Source: Sporomusaceae bacterium (GTDB lineage: Bacteria; Bacillota; Negativicutes; UBA1444). Taken from it: a stretch of 64,000 bases of DNA. The notes beneath the pieces are model-generated. The model searched no databases. It had not been told where the DNA came from and saw only the letters and a program-made list of their open reading frames with translations. Made by a program: the position numbers and the translations under genes. Each line of letters opens with the position of its first letter. Position 1 is the first letter of the stretch. The stretch spans positions 124,001-188,000 of the forward strand of contig JAHDPL010000014.1 in NCBI GenBank assembly GCA_018434355.1. The letters run 5' to 3'. This document shows, one piece after another, positions 44,907 to 53,657 of this stretch.

Positions 44907-45962
44907 TCACATCAGCAATACCGCAATCCCGGCAGCCAGCATCAAAACTCCGGCCGCCAGGTGCAACCGTTTCGAATTGCGCGCCTGCCAGTCCGAGGCT
45001 TTTTCCACCGACAGCTTTCCCAAATAAACTAATATGGCGATGGCAATTAGCGGTGAAATAAAAATCAGGTTATAAAGAAACAGATAGGCAAAGAACTGCG
45101 GCGTCAAGCCCCATTTGGCCAAAATCCCCAAAGCAAAGAAATACGGTCCGCCGGTGCAGGGAAGTTCGATCAGCGTCACCACTGTCCCCATGCCAAACGC
45201 AGCCCAAGGGGTTGTCGCCTTGCGTAACAGGGAAAATAAAAAAGGCCGCCAGGCCTGGGGGATTTCTGCCGCAAAACCGCCTGACCCGTAAGCAAAATAA
45301 TCCTTTAAGTTCAACAACCCGACCACGATCGCCAGAATACCGATCCCACTGCGGACAATCTCGGTAATGCCCAGAAAAGTCAAAGCTTTTACAATACCGA
45401 TGCCAACCAGCACATAGGTGATGAATACGGATGCAATGAACGAAGCGGCTGAAAGAATCAGCCGCTTTCTGCTATCGTGATAAAGACTGATAAAACTCAG
45501 CAGGATTACCAGGACCAATATCGCGCAAGGATTGACCGAATCCGCCAACGCCGCGCCCATGATCCCCATCACATCCGGCGCGCTCAGCGTTCCGGCCGCA
45601 GCCTCCGGCGACGACGCCAATTCCTTTTCCAGTTCCAATATGCGCGGAACTCCCATGTATACCTGACCATTATAAAAGGCAACCGGCACTGCCCACTGGT
45701 GTTCCGGTATTCCGTTCAGTTTGAACAACATCGCCAAGCGGTCCATGTTCTCGCGGTTATCGTACATCTCGTATTTTTCCAGCGGAATGCCTTTGGCAAT
45801 CATTTTATCAATGACTGGCGCCACTTCTTTGCAGGCCGGACAAGTACTGCCATAAAAATACATCACGGTTTTCACTGGAGCTGCCGCCACTTCCGCAGGC
45901 ATCAGTCCTAGCAGCAACAAGCCCAACAGCAGCAATGCGCTGCATTTTTTCAGTTTCAGCAT
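44907..45962 (-). CDS. Thioredoxin-like/CcdA (DsbD-type) fusion
   Basis: A 351-residue protein. A signal segment (residues 6-25) precedes a thioredoxin-like domain with the CPAC active site (FYGSTCPACKEVAPVID). A CcdA/DsbD-beta membrane domain follows with six helices, conserved NPCAI in the first and ELPCTGGPYF in the fourth. It should move reducing equivalents from cytoplasmic thioredoxin to the envelope. The ATG at 45962 is chosen because GGGAG precedes it and it begins the signal. An upstream ATG at 46013 lacks a site. It could serve cytochrome c maturation or reduction of envelope thiols. Confidence 0.85.
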   Translation of the reverse strand: MLKLKKCSALLLLGLLLLGLMPAEVAAAPVKTVMYFYGSTCPACKEVAPVIDKMIAKGIPLEKYEMYDNRENMDRLAMLFKLNGIPEHQWAVPVAFYNGQVYMGVPRILELEKELASSPEAAAGTLSAPDVMGIMGAALADSVNPCAILVLVILLSFISLYHDSRKRLILSAASFIASVFITYVLVGIGIVKALTFLGITEIVRSGIGILAIVVGLLNLKDYFAYGSGGFAAEIPQAWRPFLFSLLRKATTPWAAFGMGTVVTLIELPCTGGPYFFALGILAKWGLTPQFFAYLFLYNLIFISPLIAIAILVYLGKLSVEKASDWQARNSKRLHLAAGVLMLAAGIAVLLM

Positions 45963-46055
45963 GCTATTACTCCCAAATCCCCTTTCGCGAACAAGCAACT
46001 CTTTTCTATTCATTTTATCTGCTTGCCAATGTTTCGGCAATACAAAGCAGCACCA

Positions 46056-47009
46056 TCATGTAAACGGACACTCCCCGCCCCGACAGTTCAGCTCGCGACA
46101 ATCGGCATCGTCTTCCAGCACCTGAATTGTCGTATGACGAATTCCGAACTGACGTTCCAAAAGTTCGGCGCCCGCCGCAACCACTTTGGTGATATTCGTT
46201 CCCTTGCTGACCACCAAGTGACAGCTGAACACATCATAGCCGGAAGTGACTGTCCAGACATGCACGTCATGCACGTTGCAAACGCCGGGAATCGTTTCAA
46301 GCGAGGCAATCATCGCCTCAATGTTTGAACCGGTCGGCGTTCCCTCCATCAGAATATGCAACGACTGGCTGACCACGCCCCAGGCGCCGCGCAAAATTAG
46401 CAACGCCACCGCAACACTTACGATAGGGTCGGCGATATACCAGCCATAAAAATACATTAAAGCGCCGGCCAAAAGAGCCCCGACCGATCCCAATGCATCG
46501 CCCAGCACATGCAGATAGGCGCTGCGAAGGTTCAGGTTGTCTTTCACATCCCCTTGATTCAACAAAACCCAGGCGCTGGCGAGATTGGCCGCCAATCCAA
46601 TTCCGGCGATTCCCATCATTGGCAGACTTGCCACCGGCGGGGGGGCAAAAAGCCGATGCGCCGCCTCCCAACTGATTGCCACAGCAATCACGAACAAGGC
46701 CACTCCGTTGGCTAGCGCCGCCAAAATCTCCAACCGTCGATAACCGTAGCTCTTGCTGGCTGAAGCCGGCTTTTTGGCAAAATGGATCGCCAGCAGGCTA
46801 AGACCGAGCGACGCCGCATCGCTAAGCATGTGCCCCGCATCAGACAGTAGCGCCAAACTGTTTGTCAGCCAACCGCCCACCGCCTCCGCAACCAAGATTA
46901 CTGTCGTGATGCCAAAAGCCCAGCGCAGCGCAACCGCATTGCCTTCTCGCTTTCCGCCTATTTCATGCCCGTGATCATGTCCATGCACATGTTCGTGCTT
47001 TCCACTCAT
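46056..47009 (-). CDS. Zinc/cadmium CDF exporter (CzcD/ZitB-like)
   Basis: A 317-residue cation diffusion facilitator with a His-rich N terminus (HEHVHGHDHGHE), six helices, the metal site LLSDAGHMLSDAASL in helix 2 and YLHVLGDALGSVG in helix 5. The C-terminal domain ends in a Cys-rich tail, CRELNCRGGECPF. The HD-HD arrangement is that of Zn2+ exporters. The ATG at 47009 follows AAGGTGG by 6 nt. It is distinct from the FieF-like CDF at 14626. Confidence 0.92.
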   Translation of the reverse strand: MSGKHEHVHGHDHGHEIGGKREGNAVALRWAFGITTVILVAEAVGGWLTNSLALLSDAGHMLSDAASLGLSLLAIHFAKKPASASKSYGYRRLEILAALANGVALFVIAVAISWEAAHRLFAPPPVASLPMMGIAGIGLAANLASAWVLLNQGDVKDNLNLRSAYLHVLGDALGSVGALLAGALMYFYGWYIADPIVSVAVALLILRGAWGVVSQSLHILMEGTPTGSNIEAMIASLETIPGVCNVHDVHVWTVTSGYDVFSCHLVVSKGTNITKVVAAGAELLERQFGIRHTTIQVLEDDADCRELNCRGGECPFT

Positions 47010-47173
47010 TTTCATCCACCTTAAAATCGCCGATAATTCGCGCCGGTCAACACATAACCGACAATAAATATATTACCTGTTTCACGGTTTCGTCGCAAGC
47101 TTCGCCTGACCTAAAAAATCCGACACCGGAAGCCACCGCCGAGTGGCTAAAATAAGCCGGGCGCGTCTGTTAT

Positions 47174-47215
47174 CACCAAAGTCCCGCAAGCATGATCTGC
47201 TGCGGGACTTTGGTG
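47174..47215. repeat. Perfect 15-bp inverted repeat
   Basis: CACCAAAGTCCCGCA (47174-47188) and its exact complement (47201-47215) with a 12-nt loop, 7 nt beyond the stop of the membrane ferredoxin gene. No U tract follows on either strand. A terminator or mRNA 3'-end hairpin is likely. The rest of 47010-47222 holds no gene that I can see. Confidence 0.6.
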
Positions 47216-47222
47216 TTGCAAG

Positions 47223-48326
47223 CTATTTTTTCTTCAATTTTTCGATCGCCTTGCCCACGTCTTTGGTTTCAAAACCGTTTTTGTGCCCCAGTTCCTTCAG
47301 CGTCGCATCTCGCTTATAGCCCGGCGACAACTTCAACTCCTTGGCCAATGCAGCTTCGTCCACCTTGAATCTGTCGACAACCTCGCCCCATTTCATCCAG
47401 CCTTTGAGTTCGGCAGTGCTGGAAATCTGAGCAATTGACCTGGTGTCATTGGACTTCCAAAAACCTGTCGCCTGCGCGCCGCCGACAATGGCGATGAACA
47501 ATCCAACAGCAACGATTCCCGCCATTGTCGGTTTCATGATCCGTTTGCCCAGCGAAGGGGAAGACTGAATCTGCAGCGTGTTTTTCACCGGACAGGCTTC
47601 CACACAGCGCTGGCAACCAACACAGCGGTCATCGCTGACTGCCTGCACTTCAGCGACCGGAATCCGGACCGGACAGGCGCGGCTACAGGCCTGACAATGA
47701 ATACAGCTTGTTTCGTTGCGACGAATCTTAAATAATGAGAGTTTACCCACAAATCCATTGAAAATTCCCAGTGGGCAGAGCCAACGACACCAAGCCCGTT
47801 CCACCAACAAAGATATGGCGACAAAGCCAAGGATAAGGCTGAGCGCCGCAACACTCTCCACATTCATATGAAAGATAGCTTTATAAGGGTCGATATTTTC
47901 GAACCAGATTGACTTCGTTCGCCAGGACATGAACAGAATCAGAACAAACATGACCGCTCTACCCCAGGTTAACTGACGTGCCAGAGCTTTTCCCGGCTCC
48001 AGTTTCACTGCAGCAATACGTTTGCGTAAACCATACAGCCACTCGCCCAGACTACCGAGCGGGCAGATCCATCCGCAAAAAACCGGGCCGACAACCAGTA
48101 ACCCCGCCACCAGCGCGGCCAAAATCCACAGGTTGGACACCGCCGTTTTACTGATGAACGTGCCTTCAATCAACAGAATCGGCAAGGCTTCGAATGCACC
48201 ATAAGGACAAAATGCATCAATTGGTCCGGCGCCACTCGGTCCGCCGCCGACAATCTGGTGTCGCAACCCCAGATAGGCAGAAAATAAGACAAACCCCACC
48301 TGAACGAGCAGTCGCAGTTTTTTCAC
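47223..48326 (-). CDS. NapH-like membrane ferredoxin
   Basis: A 367-residue membrane iron-sulfur protein. It has about five helices, two CxxxCP motifs (FCGWICPLG, WCRWLCPLG) and two [4Fe-4S] motifs (CIHCQACSRACP, CVGCQRCVEACP). A further helix (about 265-285) follows, then an 80-residue Lys-rich soluble tail beginning FWKSNDTRS. The start is GTG at 48326 after GAGGAGGGA. It is an electron-transfer protein; its partner is uncertain. It has a two-component system and an ApbE/haem-b pair upstream on the same strand, so it may be part of that redox module. Confidence 0.8.
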   Translation of the reverse strand: MKKLRLLVQVGFVLFSAYLGLRHQIVGGGPSGAGPIDAFCPYGAFEALPILLIEGTFISKTAVSNLWILAALVAGLLVVGPVFCGWICPLGSLGEWLYGLRKRIAAVKLEPGKALARQLTWGRAVMFVLILFMSWRTKSIWFENIDPYKAIFHMNVESVAALSLILGFVAISLLVERAWCRWLCPLGIFNGFVGKLSLFKIRRNETSCIHCQACSRACPVRIPVAEVQAVSDDRCVGCQRCVEACPVKNTLQIQSSPSLGKRIMKPTMAGIVAVGLFIAIVGGAQATGFWKSNDTRSIAQISSTAELKGWMKWGEVVDRFKVDEAALAKELKLSPGYKRDATLKELGHKNGFETKDVGKAIEKLKKK

Positions 48327-48405
48327 ACTCAGTCCCTCCTCATATCGCTGTGGAGATCACTTCTGGTAGCTATTCTAACTGGTTTTCAACGCAAATGTGT
48401 GTCGG

Positions 48406-48419
48406 GTTTGTAAACAAAC
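48406..48419. promoter_or_regulatory. Palindrome upstream of the membrane ferredoxin gene
   Basis: GTTTG-TAAA-CAAAC is an exact inverted repeat with a 4-nt centre in the 113-bp gap between the kinase gene and the ferredoxin gene. It is a candidate operator; no good promoter hexamers were found around it. Confidence 0.35.
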
Positions 48420-48439
48420 TGTAACAAAATCGGCACATT

Positions 48440-49729
48440 TTATGGCAACAACACCCTGAAAACACTGCCGCCCGTTGGCGCGTCCGCAACGGAAATACAG
48501 CCGCCATGCGCCTCGGCGATTTCTCTGGCGATGGCAAGGCCGAGCCCTGCGCCGCCCCCTTCCCGTGACCGTGACGAATCCAGTCGATAAAACCGCTCGA
48601 AAATCTTCTCCCGATCTGCCTGCGGCACGCCCGGGCCGGTATCGGCAACTGTGATCATCACTTTGCCGGATCCTCCCGCTAGTCGCGTTGCAGCAAAACT
48701 CACTATCCCGCCTGCCGGCGTGTATTTCACGGCATTATCCAATAAAACCAACAGCAACTGGAAAATCCTATCCGGATCAACCCATATTGCCAACTCGTCT
48801 CCTGACATCAGCGCGAGAGTAACTTGATGAACTTCTGCTTGGGGCTGCATAGTTCGTTTCGCCCGTTGCAACATTTCCTGCAAATCAATCATTTCGCGTT
48901 GCAATTCGAGCCCTGCGGCATCGGATCGGGCCAGAGCCAACAAATCTCCAGTCAGTCGCCCCATCCGGCGGACCTCCTGCTTGAGGTCATTAATGACCTG
49001 TTTGGAAAACGGCGACAACCTCGCCTGTTCTTCCTTTTCCACCACATCCAGAGAAGCCTGGATCACACTCAGCGGCGTCCGCAGTTCATGAGATGCATCT
49101 GCAACAAACCTGCGCTGCGCGTCAAATGAACGCCGGATCGGCACCAGGGCGTGCCCGGCAGCGAAATAACCGATTCCTCCGGCCATCAACAGAAAGAGCA
49201 CCGCCGCCGCCCCCAACGTTTGCGCCAGCCGTTTGACGAAATGGTCATGGCTGTCGAGTTCTTTGGCGACAAACAAACTCCCCATATGTCGTCCTTCATC
49301 ATAAACCGGTGATTTGATCCACAAAAGACGTGAAGGGCCCTCTGACGAAGCTATACTGAGAATTCCCCGCGCTTCAAGCTGCGCAGACTCAGCCAATTTC
49401 AGGCAATCCGGTCTAGCTACTGGGAACGTGTTTCTTTCCAGCACCACCCTGCCGTCACGCGACAGAAGAAAGTAACCGAAGGCCGCTTCGCCACCCAGCG
49501 GTTTCAGTTTTTTCTCGATCTCACCTTCAGAGCGTTTACGTTCACTTTTGCGAATGATTTCACCGGCACTGCGCGAAACCGCTGCCGCATAGCTCGCCAC
49601 TTCACGTTCTTGCTCACGCATCAACAGAGACGTCAGACCAAAGTAAAAAAGCAGCGCAAAGCTAGCTAAAGCAAGCGCTGTCAATATCGTGTACAGCAGG
49701 GTCAGGCGCTGACGGATACGACCAAACAT
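48440..49729 (-). CDS. Sensor histidine kinase
   Basis: A 429-residue membrane kinase with two helices (about 12-34 and 168-190) around an extracytoplasmic sensor. It then has an unusually short, degenerate HAMP, and HisKA with SHELRTPLSVIQ (phosphorylated His). The ATPase domain has DNAVKYTPAGG (N box), DTGPGVP (G1), FERFYRLD (F) and GAGLGLAIA (G2). The response-regulator stop lies 1 nt before its ATG, so the two are one operon. The signal is unknown. Confidence 0.92.
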   Translation of the reverse strand: MFGRIRQRLTLLYTILTALALASFALLFYFGLTSLLMREQEREVASYAAAVSRSAGEIIRKSERKRSEGEIEKKLKPLGGEAAFGYFLLSRDGRVVLERNTFPVARPDCLKLAESAQLEARGILSIASSEGPSRLLWIKSPVYDEGRHMGSLFVAKELDSHDHFVKRLAQTLGAAAVLFLLMAGGIGYFAAGHALVPIRRSFDAQRRFVADASHELRTPLSVIQASLDVVEKEEQARLSPFSKQVINDLKQEVRRMGRLTGDLLALARSDAAGLELQREMIDLQEMLQRAKRTMQPQAEVHQVTLALMSGDELAIWVDPDRIFQLLLVLLDNAVKYTPAGGIVSFAATRLAGGSGKVMITVADTGPGVPQADREKIFERFYRLDSSRSREGGGAGLGLAIAREIAEAHGGCISVADAPTGGSVFRVLLP

Positions 49730-49730
49730 G

Positions 49731-50402
49731 TTACGCCCCCACTTTATAGCCGATGCCCCGCACCGTCTGAATCAGGGTTTCAGTTTCCGGATCGTCGATT
49801 TTCTTGCGCAACAAGCGGATGTAGGCATCGAGATTATTGTCCGAGACTTCACTGCCAAGACCCCACACCCGGTCAAGCAATACCTCGCGCGGCACCACCA
49901 GTCCCCGGTTTTGAATCAGTACATCCAGTAACTGATACTCACGGGCGCTGAGCTGAATCTCGCTATGACCACGGGTCACTGTGCGGCGTGTACGGTTAAG
50001 CTGCCAGATTCCCACGGTTACGATTTCTTCCTGCAGGGGAGCTTCGCCACGGCGCCCCAACGCCCGCACACGGGCGAATAGCTCACTAAATTCAAAGGGT
50101 TTGATCAGATAATCATCCGCACCGCCATCCAAGCCCTGCACTTTATCGTCCACCGCATCTTTGGCGGTCAGCATCAGCACCGGTTTTTTATAGCCCTGTT
50201 CACGCAATTGGCGACAAGCATCAAGCCCTGAAATTCCTGGCATCATCCAGTCCAGCAGAATAATGTCAAAGACTTCATCCGTGGCCCGAACAACCGCTTC
50301 ATCACCGCGGACAACCCATTCCACATGGTGTTGTTCGGTTTCCAGCATGTGTTTGATCAGGCGGCCCAGTTTGACATCATCTTCAGCGAGCAGGATTTTC
50401 AC
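49731..50402 (-). CDS. OmpR/PhoB-family response regulator
   Basis: A 223-residue regulator. The receiver domain has acidic residues EDD, the phosphoryl-acceptor Asp in LLDWMMPGISG and Lys in DYLIKPFEF. The winged-helix DNA-binding domain is at about 125-220 (LSAREYQLLDVLIQNRG...YIRLLRKKID). I favour GTG at 50402 (MKILLAEDD), 6 nt after GGGTGG, over TTG at 50408. It overlaps the upstream haem-b protein gene by 20 nt, so it is translationally coupled to it. Confidence 0.92.
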   Translation of the reverse strand: MKILLAEDDVKLGRLIKHMLETEQHHVEWVVRGDEAVVRATDEVFDIILLDWMMPGISGLDACRQLREQGYKKPVLMLTAKDAVDDKVQGLDGGADDYLIKPFEFSELFARVRALGRRGEAPLQEEIVTVGIWQLNRTRRTVTRGHSEIQLSAREYQLLDVLIQNRGLVVPREVLLDRVWGLGSEVSDNNLDAYIRLLRKKIDDPETETLIQTVRGIGYKVGA

Positions 50403-50970
50403 CGGCAACCACCCGCTTTCCCACCGATTTGCCGATTCGCAGCAATGTCATGGCAAGGATGATACTGGCCGTTGACTGATAGAGAATGCGGATCGCCGGC
50501 GCACTGCTGTCTGTGCCAAGCATGACGCCATGATAGATTGCCAGTACGTAACAGGGAAACGCCAGATAGTGGGTAAACCGCCAGTTTTCAAAACCGATCG
50601 CTTTCATAACCGAGCGCAGGGAAGTAAAAACAAGCGCAACGAGCGTATAGAAAGCGATAATGCCGGTAGCCATCTCCAGTGTTTTCTGCGAAGCCCAGAA
50701 CGGCACCCAAACGTCGGCCAGCGAAAACGCCACATGTCGGTCAAAAATCAGGATGCTACCATGCAGCAACAGCATAATCGCTGCAGCAATCGAGGTTGTC
50801 CGGTGCAGTCCAAGAAATCCGGCCCGAGCTTTAAGCGGAATCAGTTGCAGGCTCAATGCCAATCCGCCGCCAGTGATCAAAAACAGCAGTACATAGGCGG
50901 CCAAGCCGGTACCTCTGGCAATGTGCCAGGTTGAGAATACATCAGGGATTATCGCAAGCCAGTTCGACAT
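50383..50970 (-). CDS. Ferric-reductase-like/MsrQ-like haem b membrane protein
   Basis: A 195-residue protein with six predicted helices of the ferric reductase-like transmembrane domain. The histidines that could bind two b haems are in FLGLHRTTS, LLLHGSILIFDRH, FTHYLAF and IYHGVML. The ATG at 50970 lies 6 nt after GGGTGG and 29 nt inside the end of the ApbE gene, showing tight coupling. It probably moves electrons from quinol or flavin across the inner membrane. MsrP, the usual MsrQ partner, is absent. Confidence 0.8.
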   Translation of the reverse strand: MSNWLAIIPDVFSTWHIARGTGLAAYVLLFLITGGGLALSLQLIPLKARAGFLGLHRTTSIAAAIMLLLHGSILIFDRHVAFSLADVWVPFWASQKTLEMATGIIAFYTLVALVFTSLRSVMKAIGFENWRFTHYLAFPCYVLAIYHGVMLGTDSSAPAIRILYQSTASIILAMTLLRIGKSVGKRVVAGENPAR

Positions 50971-51961
50971 GAGCATCCACCCGCCAATCTTTCGTATATG
51001 CATTGAGATTATCGCTGTGAAAAATTGCGCCGTCATTGCGCACCAAGATATATGCGAGGTCCGGGCGGCGCTCTGCAAGCCAGCGAATCCCTGCCGCTGA
51101 GCCCAGTATGATCAGGCCTTTTGTGTATTGTTCCGCCACTGCCAAATCGCGACCAATCACAGTTGCCTGTAACAAATCGGAGCACGACGGACTGCCGGTG
51201 CGAGGATCAAGGATATGGTGGGCCGGAATTTCTCCAGAACGCTGCCAACGTCGTTTGACGATACTGCTGGTCGCGATGGCGGTTAATCCTGTCAGCCAGA
51301 GATCGGCAATGTCATGATCGTCTGCCAGCAAGGGATGACCGACGCCCACGCCCCAGCTCCCCTGTGTCGGCTCACCGCCCCACAGTACCACATCGCCGCC
51401 GGCATCAATCAAACCCTGTTTTATGCCGCTGGCTATCAACCGGTTGGCGGCGCGTTGGGCAATCCAGCCTTTCGCAATCCCGCCGACATCGATTGCCGCC
51501 CCTGCTGCCAGCTTGATGCTTTGCATTGCAAAATCGAATTCCAATGGTTCTGGCAGCGGCGCCTCGCGAATGGTTGCTTGATGTGCTTCACATGGAGCGT
51601 CTGTGGTCACTATGATTTGTTTTTCATTCAGCCGCTGCGCTGCTTTTGCTGGCGTCAGAGCCTCAAAACTTTGATCGTAACCGATGGTTCGCATTGCTTC
51701 TGCCAAAAATGGATTGAACAAACCGCCTGTAGCGTGATATGCCTCTGCCGCGTCAACCAGCAGGTCGTATGTGAGGGAAGTTACTGCAGTCCAGGCTAGG
51801 GCGGTTTGATTCAGCCGGCTGATTTCACTCGTTGGCGAGAAGCGGCTGAATCTGGTTTCGGCCAATTCCACCATTGTTTTGACTTCTTCAGCCGCTCCCG
51901 CCGGCATCCCGGCAATCAGAAAATCGGTATTCATCGCCCGGAATGCAAGTGGATTTCCCAT
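50942..51961 (-). CDS. apbE: FAD:protein FMN transferase (ApbE family)
   Basis: A 339-residue enzyme that attaches FMN covalently to a Thr/Ser of target flavoproteins in the envelope. Motifs are MNTDF at the N terminus, AAIDVGGIAKGWIAQ (near 175), LIDAGGDVVLWG and HHILDPRTGSP (metal/FAD site). No signal peptide is obvious, so it may act in the cytoplasm or be poorly predicted. It starts 3 nt after the small secreted protein's stop and overlaps the haem-b gene. No FMN-binding-domain protein is nearby. Confidence 0.9.
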   Translation of the reverse strand: MGNPLAFRAMNTDFLIAGMPAGAAEEVKTMVELAETRFSRFSPTSEISRLNQTALAWTAVTSLTYDLLVDAAEAYHATGGLFNPFLAEAMRTIGYDQSFEALTPAKAAQRLNEKQIIVTTDAPCEAHQATIREAPLPEPLEFDFAMQSIKLAAGAAIDVGGIAKGWIAQRAANRLIASGIKQGLIDAGGDVVLWGGEPTQGSWGVGVGHPLLADDHDIADLWLTGLTAIATSSIVKRRWQRSGEIPAHHILDPRTGSPSCSDLLQATVIGRDLAVAEQYTKGLIILGSAAGIRWLAERRPDLAYILVRNDGAIFHSDNLNAYTKDWRVDAHVELACDNP

Positions 51962-51963
51962 GA

Positions 51964-52224
51964 TCAAGACGCCTTGGATTTGGTGGTTTTCTTTTTGGTC
52001 ACTGTCGAGTCAGGCCCTGGTTGAGCGACATCTGGTTTCGTATCCGCCGGGGTTTGGACCGCGCTGGATTTAGAATTGTCGGGAACAACTGCGGTCACGA
52101 CAACTGCTGCTTTCGCCTGCGCTTTTGCTTTCACTTTGTCGGCGGAATAACTGTAGGCGGTAAATCCGGTAAACAACGCTGCACTCAGCACACCAACCAC
52201 GATGATATCTGATTTCTTTGACAT
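51964..52224 (-). CDS. Small exported/anchored Lys-Ala-rich protein
   Basis: An 86-residue protein. One N-terminal hydrophobic helix (IIVVGVLSAALFTGFTAYSY) precedes a tail rich in Ala, Lys, Thr and Pro (KVKAKAQAKAAVVVTAVVP ... KKKTTKSKAS). I recognise no family and no FMN-attachment motif (S/T-G-A-T/S). It is the first gene of the apbE-haem b-two-component operon; ATG follows AAAGGGTGAT. It may be an anchored accessory or a substrate with an unusual attachment residue. Confidence 0.6.
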   Translation of the reverse strand: MSKKSDIIVVGVLSAALFTGFTAYSYSADKVKAKAQAKAAVVVTAVVPDNSKSSAVQTPADTKPDVAQPGPDSTVTKKKTTKSKAS

Positions 52225-52298
52225 GAAGATCACCCTTTCTTTTTTTGCTTGTTTTCAGTGTAGCTGAACTTCCTGAAAAAAAGCTGAAAGAAGAATGA

Positions 52299-53657
52299 TT
52301 ATTTTTCTAGCAAACCATACTCGTATATTTTTTTGTAAAGTTGTTTGCGGTCCACTCCGCTCCTTCGCGCCATCTCCGTAACATTTCCATCACAGGCTTC
52401 GAAATGCGACTGGAAAAAGCTCCGCTCAAAATCTGCTCTGGCTTCGGCAAAATTCTGACTGACCAAATAATTCACACTGGGCCTCCCATCAATCCGCAAT
52501 GCAGCCACATCGATCACATCGTTCTTCGTTAAAGCGACAGCCGCCTCCACCGCGTTTTTCAGTTCACGGATGTTCCCCGGCCAATCATGGCTCAGCAGTC
52601 GCTTCTCTGCTGCCTTGCTCAGGCGCAACAGCCCCTTTTTTTGATCAGCGCTGAATCGCTGCAGAAAATGCGTCGCTAGCGCAAGGATATCCTCGGCGCG
52701 TTCGCGCAGCGGCGGCACGTCGAGGCGCACGGTGTTGATCCGGTAATACAGATCGTCACGAAACGCTTTGGCTTTGATCCGCTCCGCCAGATCCTGATTT
52801 GTGGCGCAAATCAAACGAAAGTCAACCGGTACCGCCGTCGACCCGCCAATCGGTTCGATCATTCGGGTTTCCAGGACTCTTAGCAGCTTCACCTGAATCG
52901 TCAAGTCCAAGTCACCGATCTCATCGAGAAACAAGGTTCCGCCGGCTGCATTTTCAATCTTGCCCGTCTTGCCTTTGGCCCGGGCGCCGGTAAAAGATCC
53001 GCCGCGATAGCCGAACAATTCGCTTTCGATCAATGACAGCGCATAAGCCTGACAGTTGATCGCCAAGAACGACCGGTTGGATCGAGGACTACGGTCGTGT
53101 ATGAATCGCGCCAGCACTTCCTTGCCGGAACCGCTCTCGCCGGTAATCAGGACATTGACTTCACTTTCGGCCAAAGCCGCAGCCTCTTCAAACAAATGCC
53201 GAATGCGCGGGCTCGCCCCGATGAACAAATCGCCTTTGCAATCTTTAAGCTCCTCGCGCAACAGCAGGTTTTCGGTTTTCAACCGACCCATTTCCATCGC
53301 CTTTTCCAGGGTCAGACAGATTTCGTCTTGATTCACCGGTTTCAAAAAATAGCCGAATGCGCCGGCTTTCATCGCCGCCACAGCTTCATTCACACTACCG
53401 TAACCGGTGATCATCACTACCGGCGTCTCAATGCCATGCAGTTCGCGAAATTTGCGTAAAAACTCCAGGCCGCTCATGCCTGGCATCAACATATCGGTGA
53501 TTACGACATCAAAACGTTTGTCGGCCAACACTTCCAGCGCCTGTTCCCCCGAGGAGGCCCACTGCGGTAAATATCCCTTGTGTTTGAGAATTAACGCCAG
53601 ACTGCGGCCAAAATCTTCGTCATCTTCCACCAACAAAACACTACCGTTTCTCGTCAT
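52299..53657 (-). CDS. NtrC-family sigma-54-dependent response regulator
   Basis: A 452-residue activator. The receiver domain has EDDED and the phosphorylated Asp in ITDMLMPGMSG. The AAA+ domain has Walker A GESGSGKE, the sigma-54-contact loop as GSFTGA rather than GAFTGA, Walker B LFLDEIGD and the R fingers in FRDDLYYRIN. The Fis-type HTH is GNVTEMARRSGVDRKQLYKKI. Its start at 53657 is 17 nt inside the histidine kinase gene. The likely target is the sigma-54 promoter at 60481-60496, upstream of the neighbouring sulfur operon (inference from proximity and UAS layout). Confidence 0.93.
   Translation of the reverse strand: MTRNGSVLLVEDDEDFGRSLALILKHKGYLPQWASSGEQALEVLADKRFDVVITDMLMPGMSGLEFLRKFRELHGIETPVVMITGYGSVNEAVAAMKAGAFGYFLKPVNQDEICLTLEKAMEMGRLKTENLLLREELKDCKGDLFIGASPRIRHLFEEAAALAESEVNVLITGESGSGKEVLARFIHDRSPRSNRSFLAINCQAYALSLIESELFGYRGGSFTGARAKGKTGKIENAAGGTLFLDEIGDLDLTIQVKLLRVLETRMIEPIGGSTAVPVDFRLICATNQDLAERIKAKAFRDDLYYRINTVRLDVPPLRERAEDILALATHFLQRFSADQKKGLLRLSKAAEKRLLSHDWPGNIRELKNAVEAAVALTKNDVIDVAALRIDGRPSVNYLVSQNFAEARADFERSFFQSHFEACDGNVTEMARRSGVDRKQLYKKIYEYGLLEK

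Noticed and set aside
47174-47215. Attachment site or IS-end interpretation of the 15-bp inverted repeat
   Set aside because: The short loop and position just past a stop codon make an RNA hairpin much more likely.
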